Positions 1-5,235 of a DNA stretch of 5,235 bases are shown one piece after another. A model generated the notes under the pieces. It had not been told where the DNA came from and made no database searches. It saw only the letters and a program-made list of their open reading frames with translations. The stretch is from an uncultured Christensenellaceae bacterium (GTDB taxonomy: Bacteria > Bacillota > Clostridia > Christensenellales > Pumilibacteraceae). Made by a program: the position numbers and the translations under genes. The stretch covers positions 1-5,235 of the forward strand of contig CAJUQF010000015.1 of NCBI GenBank assembly GCA_910588315.1. Direction: 5' to 3'. Position 1 is the stretch's first letter. Each line of letters starts with the position of its first letter.

Positions 1-359
1 ACAACATATTCTGCGGCGTTTTTGCGGTTAGCGTCTTCGTTGGCGAACTTATCCATATCGTCGAGAAGAATAATCGCCGGTGCGTTTTTTACAGCCTCGT
101 CAAACGTCTTTTTGATTTCATCGACGAATTCCCCGTCGCCTTTGTTCTTACGACATATAAAAGCCTTTCTACCGCTTTCTTTAATAAAACAGTTCGCCAT
201 AAGTGTTTTGCCTACGCCAGGCTCACCGTCAAGAAGAAGACCGCCCGCAAGTACCGCACCGAGTGCCTTATATTTTTCTCTATTTTTGATGACGTCGCAA
301 AGCCGCATCAGTTCCGATTTAATGTCTTTATAGCCTATGATTTTATCAAATTCGCCCAC
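1..359 (-). CDS. FtsH-like AAA ATPase, partial (3' end beyond the window)
   Basis: The visible 119 residues are the front half of an AAA ATPase module. The opening block (FDKIIGYKDIKSELMRL, from residue 4) resembles the N-terminal flank of FtsH-type AAA domains. A Walker A loop GEPGVGKT lies at residues 45-52 (K51, T52). A Walker B strand IILLDDMDKF lies at 96-105, with Asp-Asp (D100, D101) where most AAA proteins have Asp-Glu. No membrane segment precedes the AAA domain, unlike true FtsH, so a cytosolic protein is expected. The start is GTG at 359: an in-frame TGA lies just upstream, and AGAGGTG sits 7 bases before it. The start overlaps the upstream nuclease-like gene by 25 bases, so translation is probably coupled. 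From memory, similar Clostridia proteins are annotated as AAA or M41 peptidase-like, but whether a protease domain follows cannot be seen here. The AAA assignment is firm; the subfamily is inference. Confidence 0.9.
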   Translation of the reverse strand, partial: MGEFDKIIGYKDIKSELMRLCDVIKNREKYKALGAVLAGGLLLDGEPGVGKTLMANCFIKESGRKAFICRKNKGDGEFVDEIKKTFDEAVKNAPAIILLDDMDKFANEDANRKNAAEYV

Positions 360-1885
360 TCGATTTCACCTCTTGTTCGTAACTCTGTATGCACGGCAAC
401 GCACTCATCGGCGTTTACGGTTTTCTTTAATAATTCTATATCTTCTGCCGAAGCATGTCCGCTTGTGTGTAAGTCGATAATTTCTATTCCCAAATCTTTT
501 ACGCCGCCCAAAAACGCCTTCATATCATCACGTTCTTTATAGCCGTTCCATATAGAATAAATCAAAACAGCACCCGACAAATCCATTTTGTCTGCAAGTT
601 TTTTCATATAATCGAGCATAGACGGACGAACGATCATAACGAAATTTTTGTTTTTCGGTATTTGCCGCAATCCGCGCTTATGTTCAAACTCAAAAAACAT
701 ATCTTTGCGTTTACCGCGCAAAACTCTCGGCGTAAAGGCATAAACGTCGGGGAACACGTCGGGATGGGGAATTTTTCCACCCGCCGCCGACGTGATTAGG
801 GCAACATAGTTATCCTCATACAAAATTCTGTTGCTCCGCTTGGCGGCTCGGTACACGCTTACCAGCCTGTCTACATTCGTTCCCGATTGCAACACAAATA
901 CAGGTTTTTCGGTTTTGCGCATAATCTCGACAAGTTGGTTTTCAAGCTCGCTTTCCGAAATGCATGGCTTGTCGCTACCGATATTCGTGCCCTCGCAAAT
1001 CAGCGTATCGACCTTTTTCGGTAACCGCGAAAGCAAATTTGTCTTATCTTTTCTGCCGTGAAAACGAAAGTCGCCTGTGTATAAAATGCTTTTGCCGCCA
1101 GCCTCAAACAGTAACATAAAACTATCGAATGCCGAATGATCGCATAGATACGGCGTTATCTTTATACCGCCTACCGTAAACGACTTGCCGTTCTTGTAAG
1201 TAGTGATGTTATTCGCTAATTTTTTGCTGCGATATTCGCACATAGCCTTAACAATGCGGTATGCGCCGCTTCCAATATAAACGGGGCAATCCTTTTTATA
1301 TTCGATAAACCCTGCGTGGTCGGCGTGGTAATGAGATACGACTACCGCGTTATAGTGCGTTTCGAGTACCCGCTTTTCTATTTCGCTAAATTCGTCATCG
1401 CCGTCCAAAGCCTTGCCGAGTTCAACCAAAATTTTGGTTTCGCCATAAGAAATCTCAATCAGGTTTTCGCCGATTTTATCTTGTCCGCGCAGGATAGTAT
1501 AATTGAGTGTCGGCGATTGTTTTTGCGCATTATGTTTTTTCGTAAATACGCTAACGTAGTGTTCGTCGCGGCAAAGCTCGAAATCTTTTATTTCAAACAG
1601 TTCGATAATCTCTTGTAAGTCAAACTCATCCAAACACTCGTCCGCAAAAATGCGGTGCTTGTTTTTGTTTGTATCGTATAACACTCTGCCGCGCGGATAG
1701 TAATAGCAGTCGTGCGGTTCGCCGTTCGAGCGCACGTCGTCCCATTTGTCGTAATGCGAATATGGGTAATCGATAAACCCCAAAGCGTGTGCGCTGTTTA
1801 CCGAATAAGTCTTTTTTATTTCGTAAAAATCCCAACCGCCTTCATAAGTGTTCGGCACAGCCCAAAATATTCCTACGTTAATCAT
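335..1885 (-). CDS. RNase J-like beta-CASP metallo-beta-lactamase-fold protein with extra N-terminal domain
   Basis: This 516-residue protein has two parts. Residues about 1-120 form an extra domain with the landmarks GIFW (5-8), a Tyr/His-rich stretch near 40-63, PRGRVLYD (64-71) and DEHY (107-110). I cannot assign it to a named family. Residues about 125-516 form a metallo-beta-lactamase core: SHYHADH with H185, H187, D189 and H190, then H250, then TGDFR with D272. A beta-CASP region follows, with E298 in CEGT and the stretch TNVDRLVSVYRAAK (336-349) that is typical of RNase J relatives. The C-terminal zinc/RNA-specificity motifs are HTSGHAS (H473, H477) and AVHTE (H499). All expected metal ligands are present, so a zinc-dependent nuclease acting on RNA (or possibly DNA) is predicted. 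The core is shorter than RNase J and lacks its C-terminal domain. The ATG overlaps the Sel1 gene's stop by 8 bases (ATGATTAA), with GGAG 10 bases upstream. The substrate is unknown. Confidence 0.9.
   Translation of the reverse strand: MINVGIFWAVPNTYEGGWDFYEIKKTYSVNSAHALGFIDYPYSHYDKWDDVRSNGEPHDCYYYPRGRVLYDTNKNKHRIFADECLDEFDLQEIIELFEIKDFELCRDEHYVSVFTKKHNAQKQSPTLNYTILRGQDKIGENLIEISYGETKILVELGKALDGDDEFSEIEKRVLETHYNAVVVSHYHADHAGFIEYKKDCPVYIGSGAYRIVKAMCEYRSKKLANNITTYKNGKSFTVGGIKITPYLCDHSAFDSFMLLFEAGGKSILYTGDFRFHGRKDKTNLLSRLPKKVDTLICEGTNIGSDKPCISESELENQLVEIMRKTEKPVFVLQSGTNVDRLVSVYRAAKRSNRILYEDNYVALITSAAGGKIPHPDVFPDVYAFTPRVLRGKRKDMFFEFEHKRGLRQIPKNKNFVMIVRPSMLDYMKKLADKMDLSGAVLIYSIWNGYKERDDMKAFLGGVKDLGIEIIDLHTSGHASAEDIELLKKTVNADECVAVHTELRTRGEIEWANLIKS
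367..373 (-). promoter_or_regulatory. Shine-Dalgarno site for the AAA ATPase gene
   Basis: On the minus strand AGAGGTG lies 7 bases before the GTG at 359, inside the final codons of the upstream gene. It decides the GTG start, because the reading frame is closed by TGA three codons upstream and the next ATG is about 17 codons further in. Confidence 0.75.
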
Positions 1886-2690
1886 ATTTCGTCGTCTCCG
1901 ATAATGCCTTTTTCTTCAACCGTTTCAAATTGTTTTTTGCCACTCTGTTGCCGTAACTCTCCGCCTCTTTATAATATTCCACGGCTTTTTCGATATCTTT
2001 TTCCGTTCCGTATCCGTTTTCAAAACACCAACCTAAGTTGTTTAAGGCATTCTTGGAGTTCAAATCGGCGGCTTTTTTCGTCCAATAAAAGGCTTTTTCA
2101 TAATCTTTTTTTGAATATTTACTTGGAAAATATGTCACACCAAGATTTAAACAAGCCGTAGGGTTTGACTTTTCGGCATATTCTTCCCAAATGGCAAACG
2201 CTTTTTTAGGGTTTTTCTCCGTGCCGATTCCTTTATTATAACAATATGCCAACGATATAGCTGCCTTTGCGGTAAATTCGTTCGAACAATCGATTTCCGC
2301 CAATGCTTCAAGCATTTGAAAGGCTTTTTTGCCGTCTTTGCTTTTACCACGCGCACGCAAATAGCAATGTGCCAACAGCCAAAGAGCATCTCCCATGTAT
2401 TCGCTTTTATATTCTGCTGCCCGATTATACCAATAAATGGCTTTTTTGAAGTTTCGTGGCAAATTCAACTTTTCACATCCAAAAGAGTAATAATCCGCCA
2501 ACGCCCACATCTCGTCAAGATCTCCGTTTTGCGCCAGTCGAACAGATTGCCGCATTTGCTCACGAATTTCTTGTGCCGTATAACTCCTCAAGTCTTTGCA
2601 ATCCAATTTAGGCGGATACAATTCCTGATCGCCGCTCTCAAAATCTTCCTTCATTTCCCGAATCCATTGTAATTCTTTCACTGTTTTCAC
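1878..2690 (-). CDS. Sel1-like repeat (TPR-type) protein
   Basis: This 270-residue protein lacks a signal peptide or membrane segment and is probably cytosolic. After a charged N-terminal stretch of about 55 residues it carries roughly five Sel1-type helical repeats, near residues 58-93, 101-134, 141-173, 177-209 and 213-246. Recurrent patterns are A-x-x-x-LAYCY-x-KGIGTEK, KKAFAIWEEYAE and NNLGWCFENGYGTEKD. Such repeats stack into a superhelix that binds other proteins, so a scaffold or adaptor role is likely; the partner is not known. It is the first gene of the operon and its stop overlaps the start of the nuclease-like gene. The start is uncertain. GTG at 2690 is the most upstream start candidate after an in-frame TAG, but it has no Shine-Dalgarno site. 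The ATG at 2654 (residue 13) is an alternative that would still leave all repeats intact. Confidence 0.88.
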   Translation of the reverse strand: MKTVKELQWIREMKEDFESGDQELYPPKLDCKDLRSYTAQEIREQMRQSVRLAQNGDLDEMWALADYYSFGCEKLNLPRNFKKAIYWYNRAAEYKSEYMGDALWLLAHCYLRARGKSKDGKKAFQMLEALAEIDCSNEFTAKAAISLAYCYNKGIGTEKNPKKAFAIWEEYAEKSNPTACLNLGVTYFPSKYSKKDYEKAFYWTKKAADLNSKNALNNLGWCFENGYGTEKDIEKAVEYYKEAESYGNRVAKNNLKRLKKKALSETTKYD

Positions 2691-2738
2691 ATCACAAAAT
2701 TTTAACTACGGCGCAATAGGGTATAACTCACGCCGCGC

Positions 2739-2767
2739 ATTATATATAAAAAACATATTTTTGTCAA
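2739..2767 (-). promoter_or_regulatory. Perfect consensus sigma-A promoter of the Sel1/nuclease/AAA operon
   Basis: On the minus strand TTGACA (2767-2762) and TATAAT (2744-2739) are separated by exactly 17 bases, matching the housekeeping consensus at every position. The DNA upstream of the -35 box is very A/T-rich, like an UP element. Transcription should begin near 2731-2732, giving a leader of about 40 bases before the GTG at 2690. Such a strong promoter suggests high basal expression or control by something other than promoter strength. Confidence 0.85.
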
Positions 2768-2833
2768 AAAGTCAAGCGTTTTATGCAATATTTTTATTTT
2801 TCTATTGTTATTCCATATTGTAAATAATTTTTG

Positions 2834-2855
2834 AAAGGCGGTATAAGCCGCCTTT
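2834..2855 (-). terminator. Hairpin terminator after the PD-(D/E)XK gene
   Basis: A perfect 8-bp stem (AAAGGCGG / CCGCCTTT) with a 6-base loop begins 10 bases past the TAA at 2865. The stem is G/C-rich at its centre and ends in TTT. The following bases are A/T-rich, but there is no long T run, so it may be a weak terminator or act on both strands. Its position between the nuclease gene and the next operon's promoter supports the terminator reading. Confidence 0.6.
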
Positions 2856-2864
2856 ATCGTTAAT

Positions 2865-3728
2865 TTATTTAATTGTGAATAGTTTTTCGCTACTACTGAC
2901 TTTGCAAGCATTACTAAAATTTGCGGAGGGGGCTATTGTAAGCAGATTTATACCTTTACCCGTGAAAGGTTTTACAGCTTCTGACTCCCTTTCGTCTATT
3001 ATGTAGTCAGGGGCAAGCACGGTTAACTCTACTTCCGCCTCTTTAATCTGTCGTATATTGAATTTGTCTCCGAGCTTTTTGGAAAGTGCAAATGCAAGCT
3101 CGTCATTATGCTCCATAACCGCTTTGAAGTATGCGCCATATGTTGCTATCTCAAACATTGCACGAAGAAGCATATCTCTTGCGGGAGTGACTATTACGCC
3201 GTCTTTCCTGAACGCTTTTAACTCTATAAGGTTGAAGGTAAGTTTGCCTTGCCTTTCCCTATAATTTATAAGATCAACGGGAACCTCTCTCTTTTTCCGT
3301 ATCAATTCCACCTCGTAACCGAGTGGCATCCCGAGTTCGTCCACGTAATGCTTTCCATTGCGGAATAGATTACGCTGAATATAAGTTTCTTTTGAGATGA
3401 CTTCGCATTGATACGACTTGTAATTCTTTCCGTATTTCTTCGTTCTGTCATCATCGTCAATTAGGAACTCACTTTGGTCTCTAAATAGACATTCTTGTAC
3501 GACAAGTCCTTCGCCGCATCTGATTTTCAAAAATGCTTGCAAGAGATCTGTTGTTTCCATTTCGGATTTAAAAGTCTTTTCTGCGACTTGCTCAACATAA
3601 TACTTGGCAAGATATTCTCTGCAACCGGTAGGCACGTCGTGAAAATACCTATACCACTTATAAATGTCTTTTTTAATCATCTCGTCAATCTTTATGTCAA
3701 TCGCATATTTAGTAGCGTTTCCAAGCAT
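2865..3728 (-). CDS. PD-(D/E)XK nuclease-like protein of unknown function
   Basis: I do not recognise the family of this 287-residue protein, but residues 148-171 read as a PD-(D/E)XK nuclease core. There is an Asp after a hydrophobic stretch (VPVDLI, D152), a 17-residue gap, then a second strand ending in LIELK with E169 and K171. A long helix follows (LLRAMFEIATYGAYF, 187-201), as expected in this fold. Residues 1-110 are charged and helical in character, with a DDDD run at 91-94. The C-terminal 90 residues have no motif I can name. No signal peptide or membrane segment is visible. ATG at 3728 is supported by AAGGAG 11 bases upstream, which overlaps the last codons of the small upstream gene; the genes are 7 bases apart and so probably coupled. 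A DNA-cleaving or DNA-binding role is inferred from the motif alone. A restriction, defence or repair role would be guesswork. Confidence 0.75.
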   Translation of the reverse strand: MLGNATKYAIDIKIDEMIKKDIYKWYRYFHDVPTGCREYLAKYYVEQVAEKTFKSEMETTDLLQAFLKIRCGEGLVVQECLFRDQSEFLIDDDDRTKKYGKNYKSYQCEVISKETYIQRNLFRNGKHYVDELGMPLGYEVELIRKKREVPVDLINYRERQGKLTFNLIELKAFRKDGVIVTPARDMLLRAMFEIATYGAYFKAVMEHNDELAFALSKKLGDKFNIRQIKEAEVELTVLAPDYIIDERESEAVKPFTGKGINLLTIAPSANFSNACKVSSSEKLFTIK

Positions 3729-3735
3729 TTTACCG

Positions 3736-4137
3736 TTAGCTCCTTATAAAATAACTTGCGTTTTTAATATCCGTTGTTTTTTCGCCTACCCAAGTGGGAA
3801 TTGGGTTCTTATATCCTAAAACATATTTGAACAAATATCCGAAGCAAGCACCCAAACACCGCTTATCCGTCTTTGACATAGGCTTACAAAATAGTTCGTC
3901 GCCGACGCTTTGCCTGTATTTTATGAATGTAAAAATAGGCGGAATTTCCAAAATATCATTGTTGAATTTTATGTGCGAATACAATTCTTCATCGTCAAGA
4001 CTTTCGTAAAACGCCTTAAAATACTCCGTATCGCAAAAACTTATTGTCCCTTTATAAAGTGATGTAAAATCTTCTATAATAAACTTATCTTTCATAGCAG
4101 TATTAAAATACAATATTGCAATAGGTTTGTCAAACAT
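3736..4137 (-). CDS. Small protein of unknown family, partner of the PD-(D/E)XK protein
   Basis: This ORF encodes 133 residues from the ATG at 4137, or 119 from the ATG at 4095 (residue 15). I recognise no family. The composition is that of a soluble, folded protein: acidic in the middle (ESLDDEEL, 45-52) and more basic and aromatic toward the end, with TDKRCLGACFGYLFKYVLGYK from residue 89. No signal peptide or obvious metal site is visible. The evidence that it is real is its length in an AT-rich context, its natural amino acid mix, and the fact that its last codons carry the next gene's ribosome site. Neither start has a Shine-Dalgarno site. A promoter-like pair falls between the two starts and favours 4095. 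A two-gene toxin-antitoxin or nuclease-regulator pair is conceivable but unproven. Confidence 0.65.
   Translation of the reverse strand: MFDKPIAILYFNTAMKDKFIIEDFTSLYKGTISFCDTEYFKAFYESLDDEELYSHIKFNNDILEIPPIFTFIKYRQSVGDELFCKPMSKTDKRCLGACFGYLFKYVLGYKNPIPTWVGEKTTDIKNASYFIRS
3740..3745 (-). promoter_or_regulatory. Shine-Dalgarno site for the PD-(D/E)XK gene
   Basis: AAGGAG on the minus strand sits 11 bases before the ATG at 3728 and inside the closing codons (AGG AGC TAA) of the preceding gene. Ribosomes finishing the small gene would uncover it, linking the dose of the two proteins. Confidence 0.65.
4105..4133 (-). promoter_or_regulatory. Candidate promoter giving a near-leaderless transcript of the small gene
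   Basis: On the minus strand a perfect -35 box TTGACA (4133-4128) is followed after 17 bases by TATTTT (4110-4105), a 4/6 match to the -10 consensus that keeps the key A2 and T6. The ATG at 4095 begins 9 bases beyond the -10 box, so the leader would be only about 2-4 bases. This explains the missing Shine-Dalgarno site and supports 4095 over 4137 as the start. AT-rich DNA yields such matches by chance fairly often. Confidence 0.45.
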
Positions 4138-4400
4138 TTTTTCAATAAAATGGATAATTCATATTGTAATTCCGTCCCAAAATATGCTTTTTTAAATTTG
4201 GCAAAAGTTATAAGAGTATCCATAAAAAATAATATAAAAACAGCGATTGTATTAATTCGTAACCGCTGTTCCGCAGTCATTGTAGGTTTATATCTTCGGC
4301 ACAACCTTTTACATAGCGTTTATGTATCAACTCTTCATTTATATACCGCTTCATTTTTGCAATTTTCGTATTCCGTCTTTTTCAACGTCTAACCATATAC

Positions 4401-4429
4401 AGTTTATCGGTTTAATCGATAAATGACAA
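4401..4429 (-). promoter_or_regulatory. Candidate regulated promoter with inverted repeat in its spacer
   Basis: On the minus strand TTGTCA (4429-4424, 5/6 match) and TAAACT (4406-4401, 4/6 match) are 17 bases apart. A 7-bp inverted repeat, TTTATCG-N7-CGATAAA (arms 4403-4409 and 4417-4423), fills the spacer and overlaps the -10 box, the usual position for a repressor operator. A third TTTATCG copy lies at 4500-4506. It would transcribe toward the small gene and nuclease gene with a leader of 250-300 bases. Confidence 0.4.
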
Positions 4430-4443
4430 AATTCTCTCTATGA

Positions 4444-4479
4444 TTCGCTTTCCTATTCAAGAGCTGTTATGAAAGCGAA
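4444..4479. repeat. 9-bp perfect inverted repeat
   Basis: The arms TTCGCTTTC (4444-4452) and GAAAGCGAA (4471-4479) are exact reverse complements separated by 18 bases. It lies just upstream of the candidate promoter at 4401-4429, so it may be a protein-binding site or an RNA hairpin of unknown origin. No T run follows on either strand, which argues against a simple terminator. Confidence 0.6.
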
Positions 4480-4535
4480 AGCCGAGACGCATCGGATATT
4501 TTATCGTCTTATGACACCATGCCGTACTATAAACC

Positions 4536-4715
4536 CAAATAGAAAATCTTTATTTTCATATAGCGTTATTCTTTTTATTATGATCTAAAACAGTCTATAC
4601 CGATTTACCCGTCCGCCATACTGTCCGAAATATGTATTTTTACGGCGCGGTAGAATGTTTCGGAACAAAGAATTTTTCTTTATACCCGCCTTCGAGTTTC
4701 AAATAGAAAATCTTT
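4536..4715. repeat. 16-base direct repeat shared by the intergenic region and ogt 3' end
   Basis: CAAATAGAAAATCTTT occurs at 4536-4551 and again at 4700-4715, where it is part of the ogt coding region (minus-strand codons for KIFYL). Flanking bases match only loosely. It may be a remnant of a local duplication or a chance AT-rich match. Confidence 0.5.
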
Positions 4716-5172
4716 TTATTTATGCCGCCGGCATAGCCCGCAAGACTGTTATTCGTCCCCACTACCCTATGACACGGCACTATAAGGTTTATATTGTTTT
4801 TACCCACAGCCGTTCCGACGGCTTGCGCGGACATTCTTTTCAGCCCGTGATTTTCGGCGATCTTCTCGGCGATCTCGTTATATGTAACGGTTGTTCCGTA
4901 ATGGATCCCGTGCAGAATGTTCCACACTTCGATTTGAAACGGCGTGCCTATCATATGAATAGACGGTTCGAAATCGGGCTGTTTGCCTTGAAAATAAATA
5001 TCGAGCCAATGTTTTAATTGCTTTATGATCGGCGTTTCTTTCGGCTCGTTTTCCCTATCCAAGCAATAGGCATATACTTTTCGTCCTTGAACCAGACACC
5101 GACGACGCCGGTATCGTCGGCGGCAAGCAGTATTTCGCCTACGGGCGAATTGTACATAGATGTATAGTGCAT
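4640..5172 (-). pseudogene. ogt: Methylated-DNA--protein-cysteine methyltransferase, frameshifted
   Basis: The gene encodes an O6-alkylguanine-DNA alkyltransferase, which repairs alkylated guanine by moving the alkyl group to its own cysteine. ATG at 5172, with GGGAG 6 bases upstream, opens MHYTSMYNSPVGEILLA..., the usual N-terminal domain. That frame ends after 49 codons (TAA at 5023). The catalytic domain continues in another frame, open from about 5062 to 4640, and contains the active-site motif PCHRV, the helix stretch MSAQAVGTAVGKN and the closing GYAGG. Restoring one base between GC (5064-5063) and TTG (5062) gives a continuous 177-residue protein, the family's usual length, with catalytic Cys at 134 and Gln at 117 where many homologues have the arginine finger. 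The family assignment is secure. Whether the frameshift is a true mutation or a sequencing/assembly error cannot be told here. A 140-residue product from the TTG at 5062 would lack the N-terminal domain and has no good ribosome site. Confidence 0.88.
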
Positions 5173-5178
5173 AATTTT

Positions 5179-5183
5179 CTCCC
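5179..5183 (-). promoter_or_regulatory. Shine-Dalgarno site for the full-length ogt start
   Basis: GGGAG on the minus strand lies 6 bases before the ATG at 5172. It shows that the gene begins here, upstream of the frameshift, and not at the TTG at 5062. Confidence 0.75.
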
Positions 5184-5235
5184 GGTATGTATTCCGTACA
5201 ACGGTTTTTGTTTTCGGCTCAAATTACCGAGCGCG

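Larger units (their letters stand above)
4138..4639. other. Roughly 500-base AT-rich intergenic region without a convincing gene
   Basis: Only short AT-driven reading frames occur here on either strand, none with a ribosome site or a recognisable protein pattern. A minus-strand frame from 4304 has a hydrophobic stretch but low-complexity composition. The region instead holds non-coding structure: a candidate promoter with an inverted repeat (4401-4429), a 9-bp inverted repeat (4444-4479), a small CCGA/TCGG hairpin (4482-4495) and one copy of a 16-base repeat shared with the ogt 3' end. No clear terminator for ogt could be found just past 4640. It may contain the remains of decayed genes. Confidence 0.6.

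Noticed and set aside
22..333. Plus-strand frame opposite the AAA ATPase gene
   Set aside because: It is the complement of a region with clear Walker motifs. Its Ser/Leu-rich product is a typical shadow.
1712..2161. Plus-strand frame of about 149 codons opposite the nuclease/Sel1 junction
   Set aside because: It lies over two well-supported minus-strand genes and encodes no recognisable pattern.
2702..2911. Minus-strand frame of about 69 codons between the nuclease gene and the Sel1 gene
   Set aside because: It runs through the hairpin terminator and the consensus promoter, and has no protein-like pattern or ribosome site.
4092..4304. Minus-strand frame of about 70 codons with a hydrophobic stretch (possible small membrane protein)
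   Set aside because: It has no ribosome site, only a TTG at its far end or an ATG without support, composition typical of AT-rich noise, and it overlaps the start of the better-supported small gene.
4579..4625. ACAGT...ACTGTTTT as an ogt terminator
   Set aside because: The arms are only 5 bp with a long loop, and the T run is just four bases. This is too weak to call.
5047..5055. GGGAAAACG as a programmed -1 frameshift site in ogt
   Set aside because: It does not form a canonical slippery heptamer in the upstream frame, and ogt genes are not known to use frameshifting. A simple one-base loss just upstream explains the data better.
5173..5235. Tail of another gene upstream of ogt
   Set aside because: Two minus-strand frames hit stops near 5219-5224 and one stays open, but 63 bases are too few to tell coding from non-coding.

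Overview
The window looks like a chromosomal stretch of an anaerobic Bacillota species, most likely a gut-type Clostridia. The evidence is strong GGAG-type Shine-Dalgarno sites, sigma-A type promoters (one is a perfect TTGACA-17-TATAAT), AT-rich spacers, and an O6-alkylguanine repair protein and an FtsH-like ATPase that resemble Clostridia proteins as I remember them. No database was searched. Every gene I can support is on the minus strand, so transcription runs from high to low coordinates. I see no tRNA, rRNA, CRISPR array or insertion sequence.

From right to left, 4640-5172 is an ogt-type alkylguanine-DNA methyltransferase gene. It is complete except for a one-base frameshift near 5060-5075 that separates its N-terminal domain from its catalytic domain. 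Next, 4138-4639 is about 500 bases without a convincing gene. It holds two inverted repeats and a candidate promoter whose spacer carries one of them.

Then comes a two-gene unit: a small protein of unknown family (3736-4137, or from 4095) and a 287-residue protein with a PD-(D/E)XK nuclease-like core (2865-3728). The nuclease's ribosome site lies inside the last codons of the small gene. A hairpin at 2834-2855 probably ends this unit.

The left half is a tightly packed operon driven by the perfect promoter at 2739-2767. It encodes a Sel1-repeat scaffold protein (1878-2690), a beta-CASP/RNase J-like metallo-beta-lactamase-fold protein with an extra N-terminal domain (335-1885), and an FtsH-like AAA ATPase that runs off the left edge (1-359). 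The coding regions overlap by 8 and 25 bases, so the three proteins are probably made together. I infer a functional module combining a protein-interaction scaffold, a predicted RNA/DNA nuclease and an AAA unfoldase. Its actual role is unknown to me, and with the adjacent PD-(D/E)XK unit it is the part of the window most likely to hold an undescribed system.
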